A stretch of 64,000 bases of DNA, taken from positions 310,001 through 374,000 of the forward strand of contig NZ_VBSB01000005.1 in assembly GCF_013337765.1 (NCBI RefSeq), in the 5' to 3' direction. A program made the translations under genes and the position numbers. Origin of the DNA: Mycolicibacterium sphagni (GTDB lineage Bacteria > Actinomycetota > Actinomycetes > Mycobacteriales > Mycobacteriaceae). Positions 17,763 through 27,376 of the stretch are shown one piece after another (the stretch's first letter is position 1; every line of letters begins with the position of its first letter). The notes beneath the pieces were generated by a model. That model was not told the origin of the DNA, searched no databases, and was given only the letters and a program-made list of their open reading frames with translations.

Positions 17763-18575
17763 GTGGGTGCCGAGACCGTCTGCTTGTCGGGTGCCCGGCT
17801 GGCCTTCGGGGACCGGGTCCTGTGGGACCACCTCGACCTGAAGGTGGCCCCCGGTGAGTTCATCGCCATCCTCGGCCCCAACGGCACCGGCAAGACGTCG
17901 CTGTTCAAGGTGCTGCTCGGGCAGCTGCCGCTGAGTGCGGGCACCGCCACCATCGAGGGCCGTCCGATCGAAAAAGGCAGCGAGCGGATCGGCTACGTTC
18001 CCCAGCATCGATCGGTCGACCGGGGCCTGAGCCTGCGGGGCCGCGACCTCGTGCGCCTCGGCGTGGACGGCCACCACTGGGGCATCGCGCCGCTGACCCG
18101 GAAAGAGCGAAATCATCGCCGCGAGGTCGTCGAACGCGCGCTGGCTCAGGTGCGGGCGACCAAACTGGCCAAAGTCCCGGTCGGCGTGATGTCGGGCGGC
18201 GAGTTGCAGCGCGTGCGCATCGCCCAGGCGCTGGCCAGCGATCCGTCGCTGCTGCTGTGCGACGAACCGCTGCTCAACCTCGATCCGGCCAGCGCCCGGC
18301 TGGTCGCCCAGCTGATCGACCGGCGACGCCAGACGGGCACGGCGGTGATGTTCGTGACGCACGAGATCAATCCGGTGGTGCCCTACGTCGACCGGGTGCT
18401 GTATCTGGTCAACGGGCGATTCCGGATCGGCACCGTCGCGGAGGTGATGACCTCGGAGACCCTCTCGGAGCTGTACCAGGCCGACATCCAGGTGGTGCAG
18501 GTCGGCGATCGCTACGTCGTGGTCGGCGAGCACCTCGACCACTCCGGCCACACCCATGGGCACACCCATGAATGA
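17763..18575 (+). CDS. znuC: ZnuC, ATPase of the zinc ABC importer
   Basis: A 270-residue ABC ATPase. Walker A is GPNGTGKTS (about residues 39-47), the signature is MSGGELQ, Walker B is LLLCDEP, and the switch histidine is in VTHE. The C-terminus ends in HSGHTHGHTHE, a histidine-rich tail suited to zinc sensing or handling, encoded by a small direct repeat of cacacccatg-type units. GTG start nine bases after the znuA stop. Confidence 0.9.
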   Translation: MGAETVCLSGARLAFGDRVLWDHLDLKVAPGEFIAILGPNGTGKTSLFKVLLGQLPLSAGTATIEGRPIEKGSERIGYVPQHRSVDRGLSLRGRDLVRLGVDGHHWGIAPLTRKERNHRREVVERALAQVRATKLAKVPVGVMSGGELQRVRIAQALASDPSLLLCDEPLLNLDPASARLVAQLIDRRRQTGTAVMFVTHEINPVVPYVDRVLYLVNGRFRIGTVAEVMTSETLSELYQADIQVVQVGDRYVVVGEHLDHSGHTHGHTHE

Positions 18576-19434
18576 CCGATTCGCGCACCTGCTGGATCAT
18601 CTGTTCGCCTTCGACATCACCGCCGACCTGCTGGGCCGGGGGTTCGTGCAGCAGGCGCTGATCGCGGCCGCACTGCTGGCGCTGGTGGCCGGACTGATCG
18701 GGCCGTTCATCGTGATGCGCCAGATGTCGTTCGCCGTCCACGGTTCCAGCGAGCTGTCGTTGACCGGCGCGGCGTTCGCGCTGCTCGCCGGGTTCAACGT
18801 CGGGCTCGGCGGGCTGGTCGGCAGTGCGCTGGCCGCGATCCTGTTCGGCATCCTCGGCCAGCGGGCCCGTGAGCGCGATTCGGCGATCGGCGTCGTGCTG
18901 GCGTTCGGGCTGGGCCTGGCCGTGCTGTTCATCCACCTGTATCCCGGCCGCGCCGGCACCAGCTTCGCCCTGCTGACGGGTCAGATCGTCGGCGTGGGCT
19001 ATTCGGGACTGGCGCTGCTGGTGGCGGTGACGGTGTTGGTGACCGGCGTGCTGGCCGCCAGCTATCGGCCGCTGCTGTTCGCCACCGCCGATCCGGAAGT
19101 GGCTGCCGCACGCGGTGTTCCGGTGCGGGTGCTGGGCATCGTGTTCGCGGCGCTGGTCGGTGTGGTGGCCGCGCAGGGCGTGCAGATCGTCGGGGCATTG
19201 CTGGTGATGTCGCTGCTCATCACCCCGGCCGCGGCGGCGGCCCGGGTGTTCAGCTCGCCGGCCGCGGTGATCGCGGCGTCGGTGGTCTTCGCCGAGCTGT
19301 CCGCTGTGCTCGGCATCGTGCTGTCGCTGGCGCCCGGCGTGCCGGTGTCGGTATTCGTCACGACGATCTCGTTCGTGATCTATCTGGTGTGTTGGGCCGT
19401 CAGCCGACGCCGGGTCGACCCTGCCGCGGCTTGA
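18556..19434 (+). CDS. znuB: ZnuB, permease of the zinc ABC importer
   Basis: A 292-residue permease of the ABC-3 family with about eight or nine membrane spans; GPFIVMRQMSFAVHGSSELSLTGAA is the characteristic early loop. The start is either ATG 18556 (20-base overlap with znuC) or ATG 18568 (eight-base overlap, MNDRFAH); both are inside the repeat that encodes the ZnuC histidine tail. Completes the zinc importer with ZnuA and ZnuC. Confidence 0.88.
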   Translation: MGTPMNDRFAHLLDHLFAFDITADLLGRGFVQQALIAAALLALVAGLIGPFIVMRQMSFAVHGSSELSLTGAAFALLAGFNVGLGGLVGSALAAILFGILGQRARERDSAIGVVLAFGLGLAVLFIHLYPGRAGTSFALLTGQIVGVGYSGLALLVAVTVLVTGVLAASYRPLLFATADPEVAAARGVPVRVLGIVFAALVGVVAAQGVQIVGALLVMSLLITPAAAAARVFSSPAAVIAASVVFAELSAVLGIVLSLAPGVPVSVFVTTISFVIYLVCWAVSRRRVDPAAA

Positions 19435-19490
19435 GCACATTTGCTCGCTCCTCGTCCGCCTCGTCCCTCGGCGGCATCGGTCGACTCGCC

Positions 19491-19496
19491 TAGGCT
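19491..19496 (+). promoter_or_regulatory. -10 element for a leaderless pxpA transcript
   Basis: TAGGCT is followed by exactly six bases and then the pxpA GTG. In mycobacteria this geometry puts the transcription start at the start codon, giving a leaderless mRNA; no Shine-Dalgarno sequence is present. Confidence 0.65.
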
Positions 19497-19502
19497 GAGT
19501 CC

Positions 19503-20261
19503 GTGGCGTCAGTGGATTTGAACGCAGACCTTGGCGAAAGCTTCGGGGTGTGGGAACTCGGTGACGACGCCGCCATGCTCGACCTCGTCACCAGCGCCAA
19601 CCTGGCCTGCGGTTTCCACGCCGGAGATCCGGCCGGGCTGGCGCGGACATCCCGCGCGGCCACCGAGCGCGGTGTGCGCATCGGCGCCCAGGTGAGCTAC
19701 CGCGATCTCGCGGGGTTCGGCCGCCGCTTCATCGATGTCGCGCCGGCCGAGCTGACCGCCGAGGTGATCTATCAGATCGGCGCGCTGCAGGCTCTGGCCC
19801 GCGCCGCCGGATCCGATGTCAGCTACGTCAAACCCCATGGCGCGCTCTACAACACGATCGTCACGCACCGCGAGCAGGCCCGCGCGGTGGCCGAGGCGGT
19901 GCACGCCGTCGACCCCGGCCTGCCGGTGCTGAACCTGGCCGGTTCTGTCTTCTTCGAGGAAGCCCGCCGACTCGGATTGCGCACCGTCGCCGAGGCATTC
20001 GCCGACCGGGCCTACCGCCCGGACGGCACGCTGGTCTCCCGTCACGAAGAAGGGGCGGTGCTGCACGACCCCGAGCAGATCGCCGAGCGGGTGGCCAGGA
20101 TGATCCAAAGTGGGCAGGTACAGGCAGTCGACGGATCGAACATTGACCTGAAGGTGGAAACGGTGTGCGTACACGGTGATTCACCCGGCGCGGTGAACAT
20201 CGCCACCGCGGTCCGCAACCGCCTGCTGCGCGACGGCGTCGAACTGACGGCATTCGTCTGA
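19503..20261 (+). CDS. pxpA: 5-oxoprolinase subunit A (PxpA, LamB/YcsF family)
   Basis: A 252-residue LamB/YcsF protein: DLNADLGESFG near the N-terminus, ANLACGFHAGDP, and YVKPHGALYN are family signatures. In other bacteria PxpA works with PxpB and PxpC to open 5-oxoproline with ATP to glutamate. No pxpB or pxpC is next to it here; they may be elsewhere. The stop overlaps the following ATG by one base, tying it to the metallo-beta-lactamase-fold gene. Confidence 0.88.
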   Translation: MASVDLNADLGESFGVWELGDDAAMLDLVTSANLACGFHAGDPAGLARTSRAATERGVRIGAQVSYRDLAGFGRRFIDVAPAELTAEVIYQIGALQALARAAGSDVSYVKPHGALYNTIVTHREQARAVAEAVHAVDPGLPVLNLAGSVFFEEARRLGLRTVAEAFADRAYRPDGTLVSRHEEGAVLHDPEQIAERVARMIQSGQVQAVDGSNIDLKVETVCVHGDSPGAVNIATAVRNRLLRDGVELTAFV

Positions 20262-21181
20262 TGCGACTCAAACTCGGCAGACCCGATATCGCCAACTACC
20301 GCAACCGTTTCGACCTGCCCGACGCGGACCCCGACGCCGCGTTATCGATCACCTGGCTCGGGGTGTCGACACTGCTGGTCGACGACGGCACCTCGGCGGT
20401 GCTGACCGACGGCTTCTTCTCCCGCCCGACACTGCTCGACGTCGGGCTGCGCCGACTGGCCCCGTCGGACTCGCGCATCGACTACTGCCTGAACCGGGCC
20501 AAGATCAACCGGCTCGCCGCGGTGCTGCCCGTGCACACCCACTACGACCACGCGATGGATTCCCCGGTCGTGGCCGCCCGCACCGGAGCGCGGCTGATCG
20601 GCGGCGAGTCAGCTGCCAATATCGCTCGCGGACATGGGCTTTCGTCCGATCAGATCATGATCGCGACCTCGGGTGAAGAACTGGCCCTCGGCCCGTTCGG
20701 CGTGACGCTCATCGAATCGCACCACTGCCCACCGGACCGCTTCCCCGGTGCGATCACCGAACCGGTCGCGCCGCCGGCAAAGGCCTCGGCATTCCGCTGC
20801 GGCGAGGCCTGGTCGACACTGATCCACCACACCCCCAGCGATCGGCGGCTGCTGATCCAGGGCAGCGCAGGCTTCCTGCCCGGCGCGCTCGACGGTCACC
20901 GCGCCGACATCGCCTACCTGGGCGTCGGCCAGCTGGGCGTGCAGCCGCAGGACTACATCGAGCAGTACTGGGAGCAGACGGTGGGTGCCGTCGGTGCGCG
21001 CCGGGTGGTGCTGATCCACTGGGACGATTTCTTCCGGCCGCTCACCGAGCCGATGATTGCGCTGCCGTACGCGGGTGACGATCTCGACGTGTCGATGCGC
21101 GTGCTGTCACGGCTGGCCGAACGCGACGGGGTGAGCCTGCACCTGCCGACGGTGTGGCAACGCGCCGACCCGTGGACCTGA
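20261..21181 (+). CDS. Metallo-beta-lactamase-fold hydrolase (Rv3577-like)
   Basis: A 306-residue protein with the metal motif HTHYDHAMD (about residues 92-100), later histidines in ESHHCPP and VLIHWDD, giving a binuclear metal site. Its closest remembered relative by position is Rv3577. The fold includes phosphodiesterases, lactonases and N-acyl-phosphatidylethanolamine-type hydrolases; the substrate is unknown. It overlaps the pxpA stop by one base, so it is translationally coupled. Confidence 0.82.
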   Translation: MRLKLGRPDIANYRNRFDLPDADPDAALSITWLGVSTLLVDDGTSAVLTDGFFSRPTLLDVGLRRLAPSDSRIDYCLNRAKINRLAAVLPVHTHYDHAMDSPVVAARTGARLIGGESAANIARGHGLSSDQIMIATSGEELALGPFGVTLIESHHCPPDRFPGAITEPVAPPAKASAFRCGEAWSTLIHHTPSDRRLLIQGSAGFLPGALDGHRADIAYLGVGQLGVQPQDYIEQYWEQTVGAVGARRVVLIHWDDFFRPLTEPMIALPYAGDDLDVSMRVLSRLAERDGVSLHLPTVWQRADPWT

Positions 21182-21188
21182 TCACCCC

Positions 21189-22430
21189 GTGCTGATCGTC
21201 GCCCTGGTCGCACTGGCGGTCGTGCTGATCTTCGCGATCGCCCGGCCTGCTGGCTTGTCGGAGGCGGTGGCCGCGGTTCCGGCCGCCGCCGTGGTGATCG
21301 CCGTCGGGGCGGTGTCCACCACGGACGCCACTGCCGAGGTGACCAGGATGCTTCCCGTGGTCGGATTCCTGGCCGCGGTGCTGGTACTAGCCAAACTGTG
21401 CGATGACGAGGGCCTGTTCCACGCCGCAGGAACCTGGATGGCCCGCGGCAGCAGCGGTAACCCGCGCCGGTTGCTCGGTCAGGTGTTCCTGATCGCGGCC
21501 GCGACGACGGCGATCCTGAGCCTTGATGCCACCGTCGTCCTGCTGACCCCGGTGGTGCTGGCCACCGTGCGGGCGATGCGGGTTCCGGCCCGGCCGCACG
21601 TGTATGCCACCGCGCACCTGTCCAACTCCGCCTCGCTGCTGCTGCCGGTGTCCAATCTGACCAACCTGCTGGCGTTCAGTGCGGCCGGGCTGTCGTTCAC
21701 CCGGTTCAGCGTGCTGATGGCCGCACCATGGGTGGCCGCGGTTGCGGTCGAATACGTGTTGCTGCGGTTAGTGTTTCGACGCGATCTCACCGATGTGCAG
21801 CCCGAAGCCCCACCACCGGCGGCGGAACGGCCGGTGTTCGTTCTCGTCGTGCTGGGGCTGACCCTGGCGGGGTTCGCGGTGACGTCGTTCCTCGGGTTGT
21901 CGCCGGCGTGGGCGGCACTGGCCGGTGCGGTGGTCCTGGGTGTGCGGTCATTGGCGCAGCGGCGCAGCACGATTGGCGGAATCGCCCGCTCGGTGCACGT
22001 GCCGTTTCTGCTGTTCGTGCTGGCGCTGGCGGTGGTGGTCAAAGCGGTGATGGTCAACGGCCTCGACCATGCGGCCGCGGACCTGCTGCCCACCGGCGGC
22101 GGACTGGCCGCCCTGCTCGGGATCGCGGCGCTGGCCGCGCTGCTGTCCAATATCGTCAACAACCTGCCCGCCGTACTGGTGCTGCTGCCTCTGGTGGCCG
22201 CCGGCGGACCGGCAGCGGTGCTGGCAGTGTTGATCGGGGTGAACATCGGGCCGAACCTGACCTACGCCGGGTCGCTCTCAAATCTGTTGTGGCGCCGAAT
22301 TCTTCACGGCCAGGGTGAGCCGACCAGTGCGCGCGAGTTCACCTGGCTCGGTGCGCTGACCGTACCTGCGTGCCTGGTGGTTGCGGTGCTGGCGTTGTGG
22401 GCCGGGGTCGAGCTGGTAGGGGTGGCCTAG
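21189..22430 (+). CDS. arsB2: ArsB/SLC13-type ion transporter (ArsB2-like)
   Basis: A 413-residue integral membrane protein with about ten to eleven hydrophobic segments, of the arsenite permease/SLC13 fold: [15 protein letters not shown] and [19 protein letters not shown] are the paired conserved loops. Length and place match M. tuberculosis Rv3578 (arsB2). A GTG start lies seven bases after the upstream stop. No arsR or arsC is nearby, so arsenite export is not established; an anion or organic acid is equally possible. Confidence 0.8.
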   Translation: MLIVALVALAVVLIFAIARPAGLSEAVAAVPAAAVVIAVGAVSTTDATAEVTRMLPVVGFLAAVLVLAKLCDDEGLFHAAGTWMARGSSGNPRRLLGQVFLIAAATTAILSLDATVVLLTPVVLATVRAMRVPARPHVYATAHLSNSASLLLPVSNLTNLLAFSAAGLSFTRFSVLMAAPWVAAVAVEYVLLRLVFRRDLTDVQPEAPPPAAERPVFVLVVLGLTLAGFAVTSFLGLSPAWAALAGAVVLGVRSLAQRRSTIGGIARSVHVPFLLFVLALAVVVKAVMVNGLDHAAADLLPTGGGLAALLGIAALAALLSNIVNNLPAVLVLLPLVAAGGPAAVLAVLIGVNIGPNLTYAGSLSNLLWRRILHGQGEPTSAREFTWLGALTVPACLVVAVLALWAGVELVGVA

Positions 22431-23368
22431 TGGCGGCGCTGGCGGGCGACCTCGGCCAGCACGACACCTGCGGCCACCGACGCGTTCAGCGACTCGGTCG
22501 GCCCGGCCATCGGAATCGACAGCACCGCATCACAGTTCTGCCGCACCAGCCGCGAGAGTCCCTTGCCTTCGGAGCCGACGACCACGACCAGCGGGCCGGA
22601 CGCGTCGAACTCGTCGATCGTCGTGTCTCCCTCGGCGTCGAGCCCGACGATCTGCAGACCGGCGTCGCCCCATTCCTTGAGTGTGCGGTTGAGGTTCGTC
22701 GCGCGCGCGACCCGAACGCGTGCGGCCGCACCCGCGCTGGTGCGCCACGCGACGGCCGTCACCGATGCCGAACGCCGCTGCGGGATCAGCACACCGTGGC
22801 CTGCGAACGCCGACACCGACCGGATGATCGCGCCGAGATTGCGCGGGTCGGAGATGTTGTCCAGCGCGACCAACAGCGCAGGCTCGACGTCAGACGTGGC
22901 CGAGGCCAGCAGATCGTCGGGATGGGCATAGTCGTACGGCGGCACCTGCAGGGCGATGCCCTGATGTAAACCGTTGGCGCTCAACCGGTCCAGATCAGTG
23001 CGCGGCACCTCGAGGATCGCGATACCGCGGTCGGCGGCCAGCGTGACCGACTCGGTCATCCGCTCGTCGGCCTCGGCGCCCAGCACCACGTACAACGCCG
23101 TGGCCGGGGCGTGCGCACGCAGGCACTCCAGCACGGGGTTTCGGCCGAGGACCATCTCGGTCTCGTCGGTGGGTTTGGAGGGTTTACGCGTGTGCTTGGC
23201 CGCGACGGCGGCGCGTCTTGCCGCGGGGTGGCCGGGCCGCATGTGCGCCGGTGGGGTGGCACCGCGTCCTTCCACACCTCGCCTGCGTTGACCACCGGAG
23301 CCGACGGTCGGGCCCTTCTTGGTGCCCTCCTTACGGATTGCACCGCGGCGCTTGGAGTTTCCAGCCAT
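22427..23368 (-). CDS. rlmB: 23S rRNA 2'-O-methyltransferase, TrmH/RlmB family
   Basis: A 313-residue SPOUT methyltransferase. The N-terminal third is a basic tail plus the substrate-binding domain ([11 protein letters not shown]); [27 protein letters not shown] and [18 protein letters not shown] are the three SPOUT motifs forming the knot and SAM site. It corresponds to Rv3579c. The start codon abuts the cysS stop, as in other mycobacteria. Its stop overlaps the convergent transporter stop by four bases. Confidence 0.9.
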   Translation of the reverse strand: MAGNSKRRGAIRKEGTKKGPTVGSGGQRRRGVEGRGATPPAHMRPGHPAARRAAVAAKHTRKPSKPTDETEMVLGRNPVLECLRAHAPATALYVVLGAEADERMTESVTLAADRGIAILEVPRTDLDRLSANGLHQGIALQVPPYDYAHPDDLLASATSDVEPALLVALDNISDPRNLGAIIRSVSAFAGHGVLIPQRRSASVTAVAWRTSAGAAARVRVARATNLNRTLKEWGDAGLQIVGLDAEGDTTIDEFDASGPLVVVVGSEGKGLSRLVRQNCDAVLSIPMAGPTESLNASVAAGVVLAEVARQRRH

Positions 23369-24775
23369 TTACTTGCTGCTTTCGTCGCGTAGCGCCCATT
23401 GTGGTCCGTCGGAGGTGTCGGTGACCTCGATGCCGGCTTCCTTGAGCCGGTCGCGGATCTCGTCCGCAAGCGCCCAGTCCCGAGTCTGGCGGGCCCCGTC
23501 GCGGCGGTTCAGCTCGGCACGCACCAACACGTCCACCGCGCCCAGCGCCGCCGACGTCTCGTCGCGCAACTCCCAGCGCTCGTCGAGCGGGTCGCAGCCG
23601 AGAATGCCCATCATGGAACGGATATCGCGCGCCTTGGCCAGCGCGGTCTCGTGGTCACCGGAATCGAGCGCCCGGTTGCCGTCGGCCCGCGCGGCGTGCA
23701 CCTCGGCCAGCGCGGCCGGCACCGCGAGGTCGTCATCGAGTGCGGCGCCGAACTTCTCGGTCCAGGTGCCCGGCACGACGGCGCCGACCCGGGTGCGCAC
23801 CCGGTGCAGGAATTCCTCGATACCGGTGTAGGCCTTCACCGCATCCTGCAGGGCGGTCTCGGAGAATTCGAGCATCGACCGGTAGTGCGCGCTGCCCAGG
23901 TAGTAGCGCAGCTCGGCGGGCCGGACCCGTTGCAGCACAGCGGGTATCGACAGTACGTTGCCAAGCGACTTGCTCATCTTCTCGCCACCCATGGTGACCC
24001 AGCCGTTGTGCAGCCAGTACTGGGCGAAGCCGTCGCCGGCGGCACGCGCCTGGGCGATCTCGTTCTCGTGGTGCGGGAACACCAAATCCATTCCACCGCA
24101 GTGGATGTCGAACTCGGCACCGAGGTACTCGTGCGCCATCGCCACACATTCGGAGTGCCAGCCGGGCCGGCCGCGCCCCCAGGGCGTCGGCCAGGACGGC
24201 TCGCCGGGCTTGGCGCCCTTCCACAGGGTGAAGTCACGCTGGTCGCGCTTGCCGGTGCCGGCACCCTCACCCTGGTGCACGTCGTCGATCTTGTGCCCGG
24301 AGAGCTTGCCGTAGTCGGGGAAGCTCAGGACGTTGAAGTAGACGTCGCCGGATCCGGTGTAGGCATGACCGTTGTCCACCAGGCGCTCGATGAGGTCGAC
24401 GATCTGGGTGATGTGCCCGGTCGCCCGGGGCTCGGCCGACGGCGGCAGCACACCCAGTGCGTCGTAGGCGGCGCTGAACTCCCGCTCGTGGGTCGCGGCC
24501 CACTCCCACCACGGCCGGCCGGCGTCCGCGGCCTTGGTGAGGATCTTGTCGTCGATATCGGTGACGTTGCGGATGAACGCGACGTCGAAACCCTTGGCCA
24601 TCAGCCAGCGGCGCAGCACGTCGAAGGCGACACCGCTGCGGACGTGGCCGATGTGCGGCAAACCCTGCACGGTGGCGCCGCACAGATAGATGGAGGCGTG
24701 ACCGGGGCGCAGCGGCACGAATTCACGCACGGCACCGCTATAGGTGTCGTGGAGCCGCAGGCCGCTTGAGGTCAC
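23369..24775 (-). CDS. cysS: Cysteinyl-tRNA synthetase
   Basis: A 468-residue class I aminoacyl-tRNA synthetase. [19 protein letters not shown] contains the HIGH motif and the first zinc cysteine; [18 protein letters not shown] supplies other zinc ligands; [11 protein letters not shown] is the KMSKS loop. It is not the shorter mycothiol ligase MshC. The GTG at 24775 ([10 protein letters not shown]) is chosen because the protein then matches the family N-terminus and length; an open frame 96 bases longer has no support. Confidence 0.95.
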   Translation of the reverse strand: MTSSGLRLHDTYSGAVREFVPLRPGHASIYLCGATVQGLPHIGHVRSGVAFDVLRRWLMAKGFDVAFIRNVTDIDDKILTKAADAGRPWWEWAATHEREFSAAYDALGVLPPSAEPRATGHITQIVDLIERLVDNGHAYTGSGDVYFNVLSFPDYGKLSGHKIDDVHQGEGAGTGKRDQRDFTLWKGAKPGEPSWPTPWGRGRPGWHSECVAMAHEYLGAEFDIHCGGMDLVFPHHENEIAQARAAGDGFAQYWLHNGWVTMGGEKMSKSLGNVLSIPAVLQRVRPAELRYYLGSAHYRSMLEFSETALQDAVKAYTGIEEFLHRVRTRVGAVVPGTWTEKFGAALDDDLAVPAALAEVHAARADGNRALDSGDHETALAKARDIRSMMGILGCDPLDERWELRDETSAALGAVDVLVRAELNRRDGARQTRDWALADEIRDRLKEAGIEVTDTSDGPQWALRDESSK

Positions 24776-24794
24776 GACGCGCCAGCTTACCGGC

Positions 24795-25295
24795 CTATTC
24801 GGCGTTATTTGGCACCGAGGCTGATCCGGTGACCACCAATGCGGTGGCAATCGCCGCCATTCCCTCGCCACGGCCGGTCAACCCGAGACCGTCGGTGGTG
24901 GTCGCCGACACCGATACCGGCGCGCCCAGCAGCTCGGAGAGCACGCGCTGGGCCTCCTCTCGGCGGGGGCCGACTTTGGGCCGGTTGGCGATGACCTGGA
25001 CGGTCGCGTTGCCGACGGTGTAGTCGACGGCGGCGAGCAGTTCGCGGACGTGGACCAGCATCTGTGCGCCGGTCACGCCCCGCCACTGCGGCTGGTCCAC
25101 CCCGAACACCGTCCCCAGGTCACCCAGACCGGCCGCGGAGAGCAGCGCGTCGCACAACGCGTGGACGGCAACATCGCCATCGGAGTGTCCTGAACAGCCG
25201 TCGGCGCCGTCGAAAAGCAGGCCCAGCAGCCAGCACGGCCGGCCGGCCTCGATCGGATGGACGTCGGTGCCCAGCCCGACGCGGGGGATCATCAT
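24795..25295 (-). CDS. ispF: IspF, 2-C-methyl-D-erythritol 2,4-cyclodiphosphate synthase
   Basis: A 166-residue MEP-pathway enzyme. VGLGTDVHP holds the metal-binding Asp and His; [26 protein letters not shown] is the conserved active-site region; [14 protein letters not shown] is the C-terminal nucleotide-binding motif. Makes the cyclic diphosphate in isoprenoid synthesis. Its ATG (two in tandem, 25295 and 25292) overlaps the ispD stop, so ispD-ispF is coupled. Confidence 0.95.
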   Translation of the reverse strand: MMIPRVGLGTDVHPIEAGRPCWLLGLLFDGADGCSGHSDGDVAVHALCDALLSAAGLGDLGTVFGVDQPQWRGVTGAQMLVHVRELLAAVDYTVGNATVQVIANRPKVGPRREEAQRVLSELLGAPVSVSATTTDGLGLTGRGEGMAAIATALVVTGSASVPNNAE

Positions 25296-25954
25296 GCGCC
25301 CAGCAAGGCCAGCGCCAGCCGGAGATCCAGCGGCGTGGTGATCTTGAAGGCCATAACGTCGCCGTCGACGGTGTACACCGGGGCGCCCAGGTACTCCACC
25401 AGAGAGGCGTCGTCGGTGACGGAGGCGCCACTGGATCGCTCGTAGGCGCGGCGCAGCAGTGCGGTCTCGAATCCCTGCGGGGTCTGGACGGCGCGCAGTC
25501 CGGATCGCTCGGGGGTGCCGAGCACCACGCCGTTGGCGTCGACGGCTTTGACGGTGTCGATGAGCGGCAGCACGGGGATGACGGCACGCAGTCCGTCCCG
25601 CAGGGCGGCGACCACCCGCTGGATCTGTTCGACCGGCGTCAACGGCCGCGCGGCGTCGTGCACGAGAACGAATTCCGGATCCCCGATTGCGTCCAGCGCG
25701 CGGCGCACGGTCTCCGGACGCTCGGGCCCGCCCTCGACGACCGTGGCGCGGCCATCGAGCAGCAGTTTGGTTTCATCTACCCGCTCAGCGGGAGCCGCAA
25801 CGACCACGCGGTCGACGACGCCGGAAGCCAGCAATCCGTCGACCGCGCGTTCGAGCATGGTTCGACCAGCGAGATCCACGAATGCTTTCGGGATACCCGC
25901 GCCCAGCCGTTCACCGGAACCGGCGGCCGTGACGACCGCGACCGTGTCCGACAC
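25292..25954 (-). CDS. ispD: IspD, 2-C-methyl-D-erythritol 4-phosphate cytidylyltransferase
   Basis: A 220-residue cytidylyltransferase. [16 protein letters not shown] (about residues 10-25) is the CTP-binding loop; [10 protein letters not shown] and TPQGF are conserved substrate contacts; [10 protein letters not shown] completes the active site. It catalyses the third MEP-pathway step. GTG start 17 bases after the carD stop; the layout carD-ispD-ispF is conserved in mycobacteria. Confidence 0.95.
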   Translation of the reverse strand: MSDTVAVVTAAGSGERLGAGIPKAFVDLAGRTMLERAVDGLLASGVVDRVVVAAPAERVDETKLLLDGRATVVEGGPERPETVRRALDAIGDPEFVLVHDAARPLTPVEQIQRVVAALRDGLRAVIPVLPLIDTVKAVDANGVVLGTPERSGLRAVQTPQGFETALLRRAYERSSGASVTDDASLVEYLGAPVYTVDGDVMAFKITTPLDLRLALALLGA

Positions 25955-25971
25955 CTAACCCCTCAGGGCAG

Positions 25972-26529
<558 letters not shown>

Positions 26530-26754
26530 TCAGGGGCACCATAGGTGAAGAGTGGGGGTTGACAGGGTGACGAAAGCGTGCAACACGCAGGCCTTCTTGG
26601 GCCCCCAGCACACCCTGTCCCGACCACCGTTGCCGACTTCGGCCACCGCACCACGAACCCTCAGCTACCGCCGCGTGACACTACCTACTACTGTGCATAG
26701 TCGAACCGCGGCGGCGCGACTGTGCCGTCCACACAGGCCGAGCAGGAGGCAGTT

Positions 26755-27309
26755 GTGAACCGCTTGACGAATCGCCTCGTCGCCGCATCCGCTGGCCTGG
26801 CCGTCTCCGGCCTGATCCTGACGGGCTGCGGTGCGGGCCAGATCTCGCAGACCGCCGACCAGGAGTCAGCCGTCAACGGCTCGACTGCCAATGTCGCCAA
26901 CATCGCCCTGCGCAATATCCACCTCCAGGCAGTGCAGACCGGTGACGCGCTGGAGCCCGGTCGCACGGTCGAGCTGATCTTCGTGGCGGCAAACATCTCC
27001 CCGGACGTCAACGACAAGCTGGTCAGCGTCAGCTCCGACGTGGGCACGGTCGCCGTCACCGGCGCGACCGCCATCCCGGCGGGCACCTCTCTGATCGTGG
27101 GCGCCGCCGACGGGCAGGCCGAGGCCACCCCGCTGGGTAGCGCGGCGCCGACCAAGGCTGAAGTCACGCTCACCCAGCCGATCAGCAACGGACTGACCTA
27201 CAACTTCACGTTCGACTTCGACAAGGCCGGCAAGACCACCGTCGCGGTGCCGATCTCGGCAGGCGGCGCAGAGCGGCAGGACGGCGATCCCGTCGGCGGC
27301 CATCACTAG
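26755..27309 (+). CDS. lpqE: LpqE, conserved mycobacterial lipoprotein
   Basis: A 184-residue secreted lipoprotein: basic N-terminus, hydrophobic stretch and lipobox LTGC with the cysteine at residue 25. The mature part is Ser/Thr/Ala-rich with beta-strand character (VELIFVAANISPDVNDKLVSV), resembling the copper-chaperone-like PCuAC/DUF461 fold, though I see no clear Met/His metal motif. The GTG at 26755 has GGAGG five bases upstream. Matches Rv3584 in place and length. Function unknown. Confidence 0.85.
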   Translation: MNRLTNRLVAASAGLAVSGLILTGCGAGQISQTADQESAVNGSTANVANIALRNIHLQAVQTGDALEPGRTVELIFVAANISPDVNDKLVSVSSDVGTVAVTGATAIPAGTSLIVGAADGQAEATPLGSAAPTKAEVTLTQPISNGLTYNFTFDFDKAGKTTVAVPISAGGAERQDGDPVGGHH

Positions 27310-27319
27310 GACTGACACG

Positions 27320-27332
27320 GGCCGATTCGGCC
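27320..27332. terminator. Small GC hairpin after lpqE
   Basis: GGCCGATTCGGCC is a perfect inverted repeat 10 bases after the lpqE stop, followed by GGTTAATC. It has no long T tract, so termination is uncertain. Confidence 0.3.
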
Positions 27333-27348
27333 GGTTAATCCGCAGTTC

Positions 27349-27370
27349 TGTCACACCCACCCGATAGCGT
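27349..27370 (+). promoter_or_regulatory. Possible PafBC (LexA-independent damage) promoter of radA
   Basis: TGTCA at 27349-27353 precedes the -10-like TAGCGT (27365-27370) with 12 bases between TGTC and TAGCGT, the spacing of the mycobacterial RecA-independent damage promoter (consensus TGTCR-gtg-N8-TAnnaT). The gtg part is not matched. TAGCGT is six bases from the radA GTG, so the mRNA would be leaderless. Confidence 0.5.
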
Positions 27371-27376
27371 CACGGC

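Noticed and set aside
26552..26758. Small frame between carD and lpqE
   Set aside because: Overlaps the lpqE ribosome site, Arg/Pro/Thr-rich translation with no resemblance to known small proteins.
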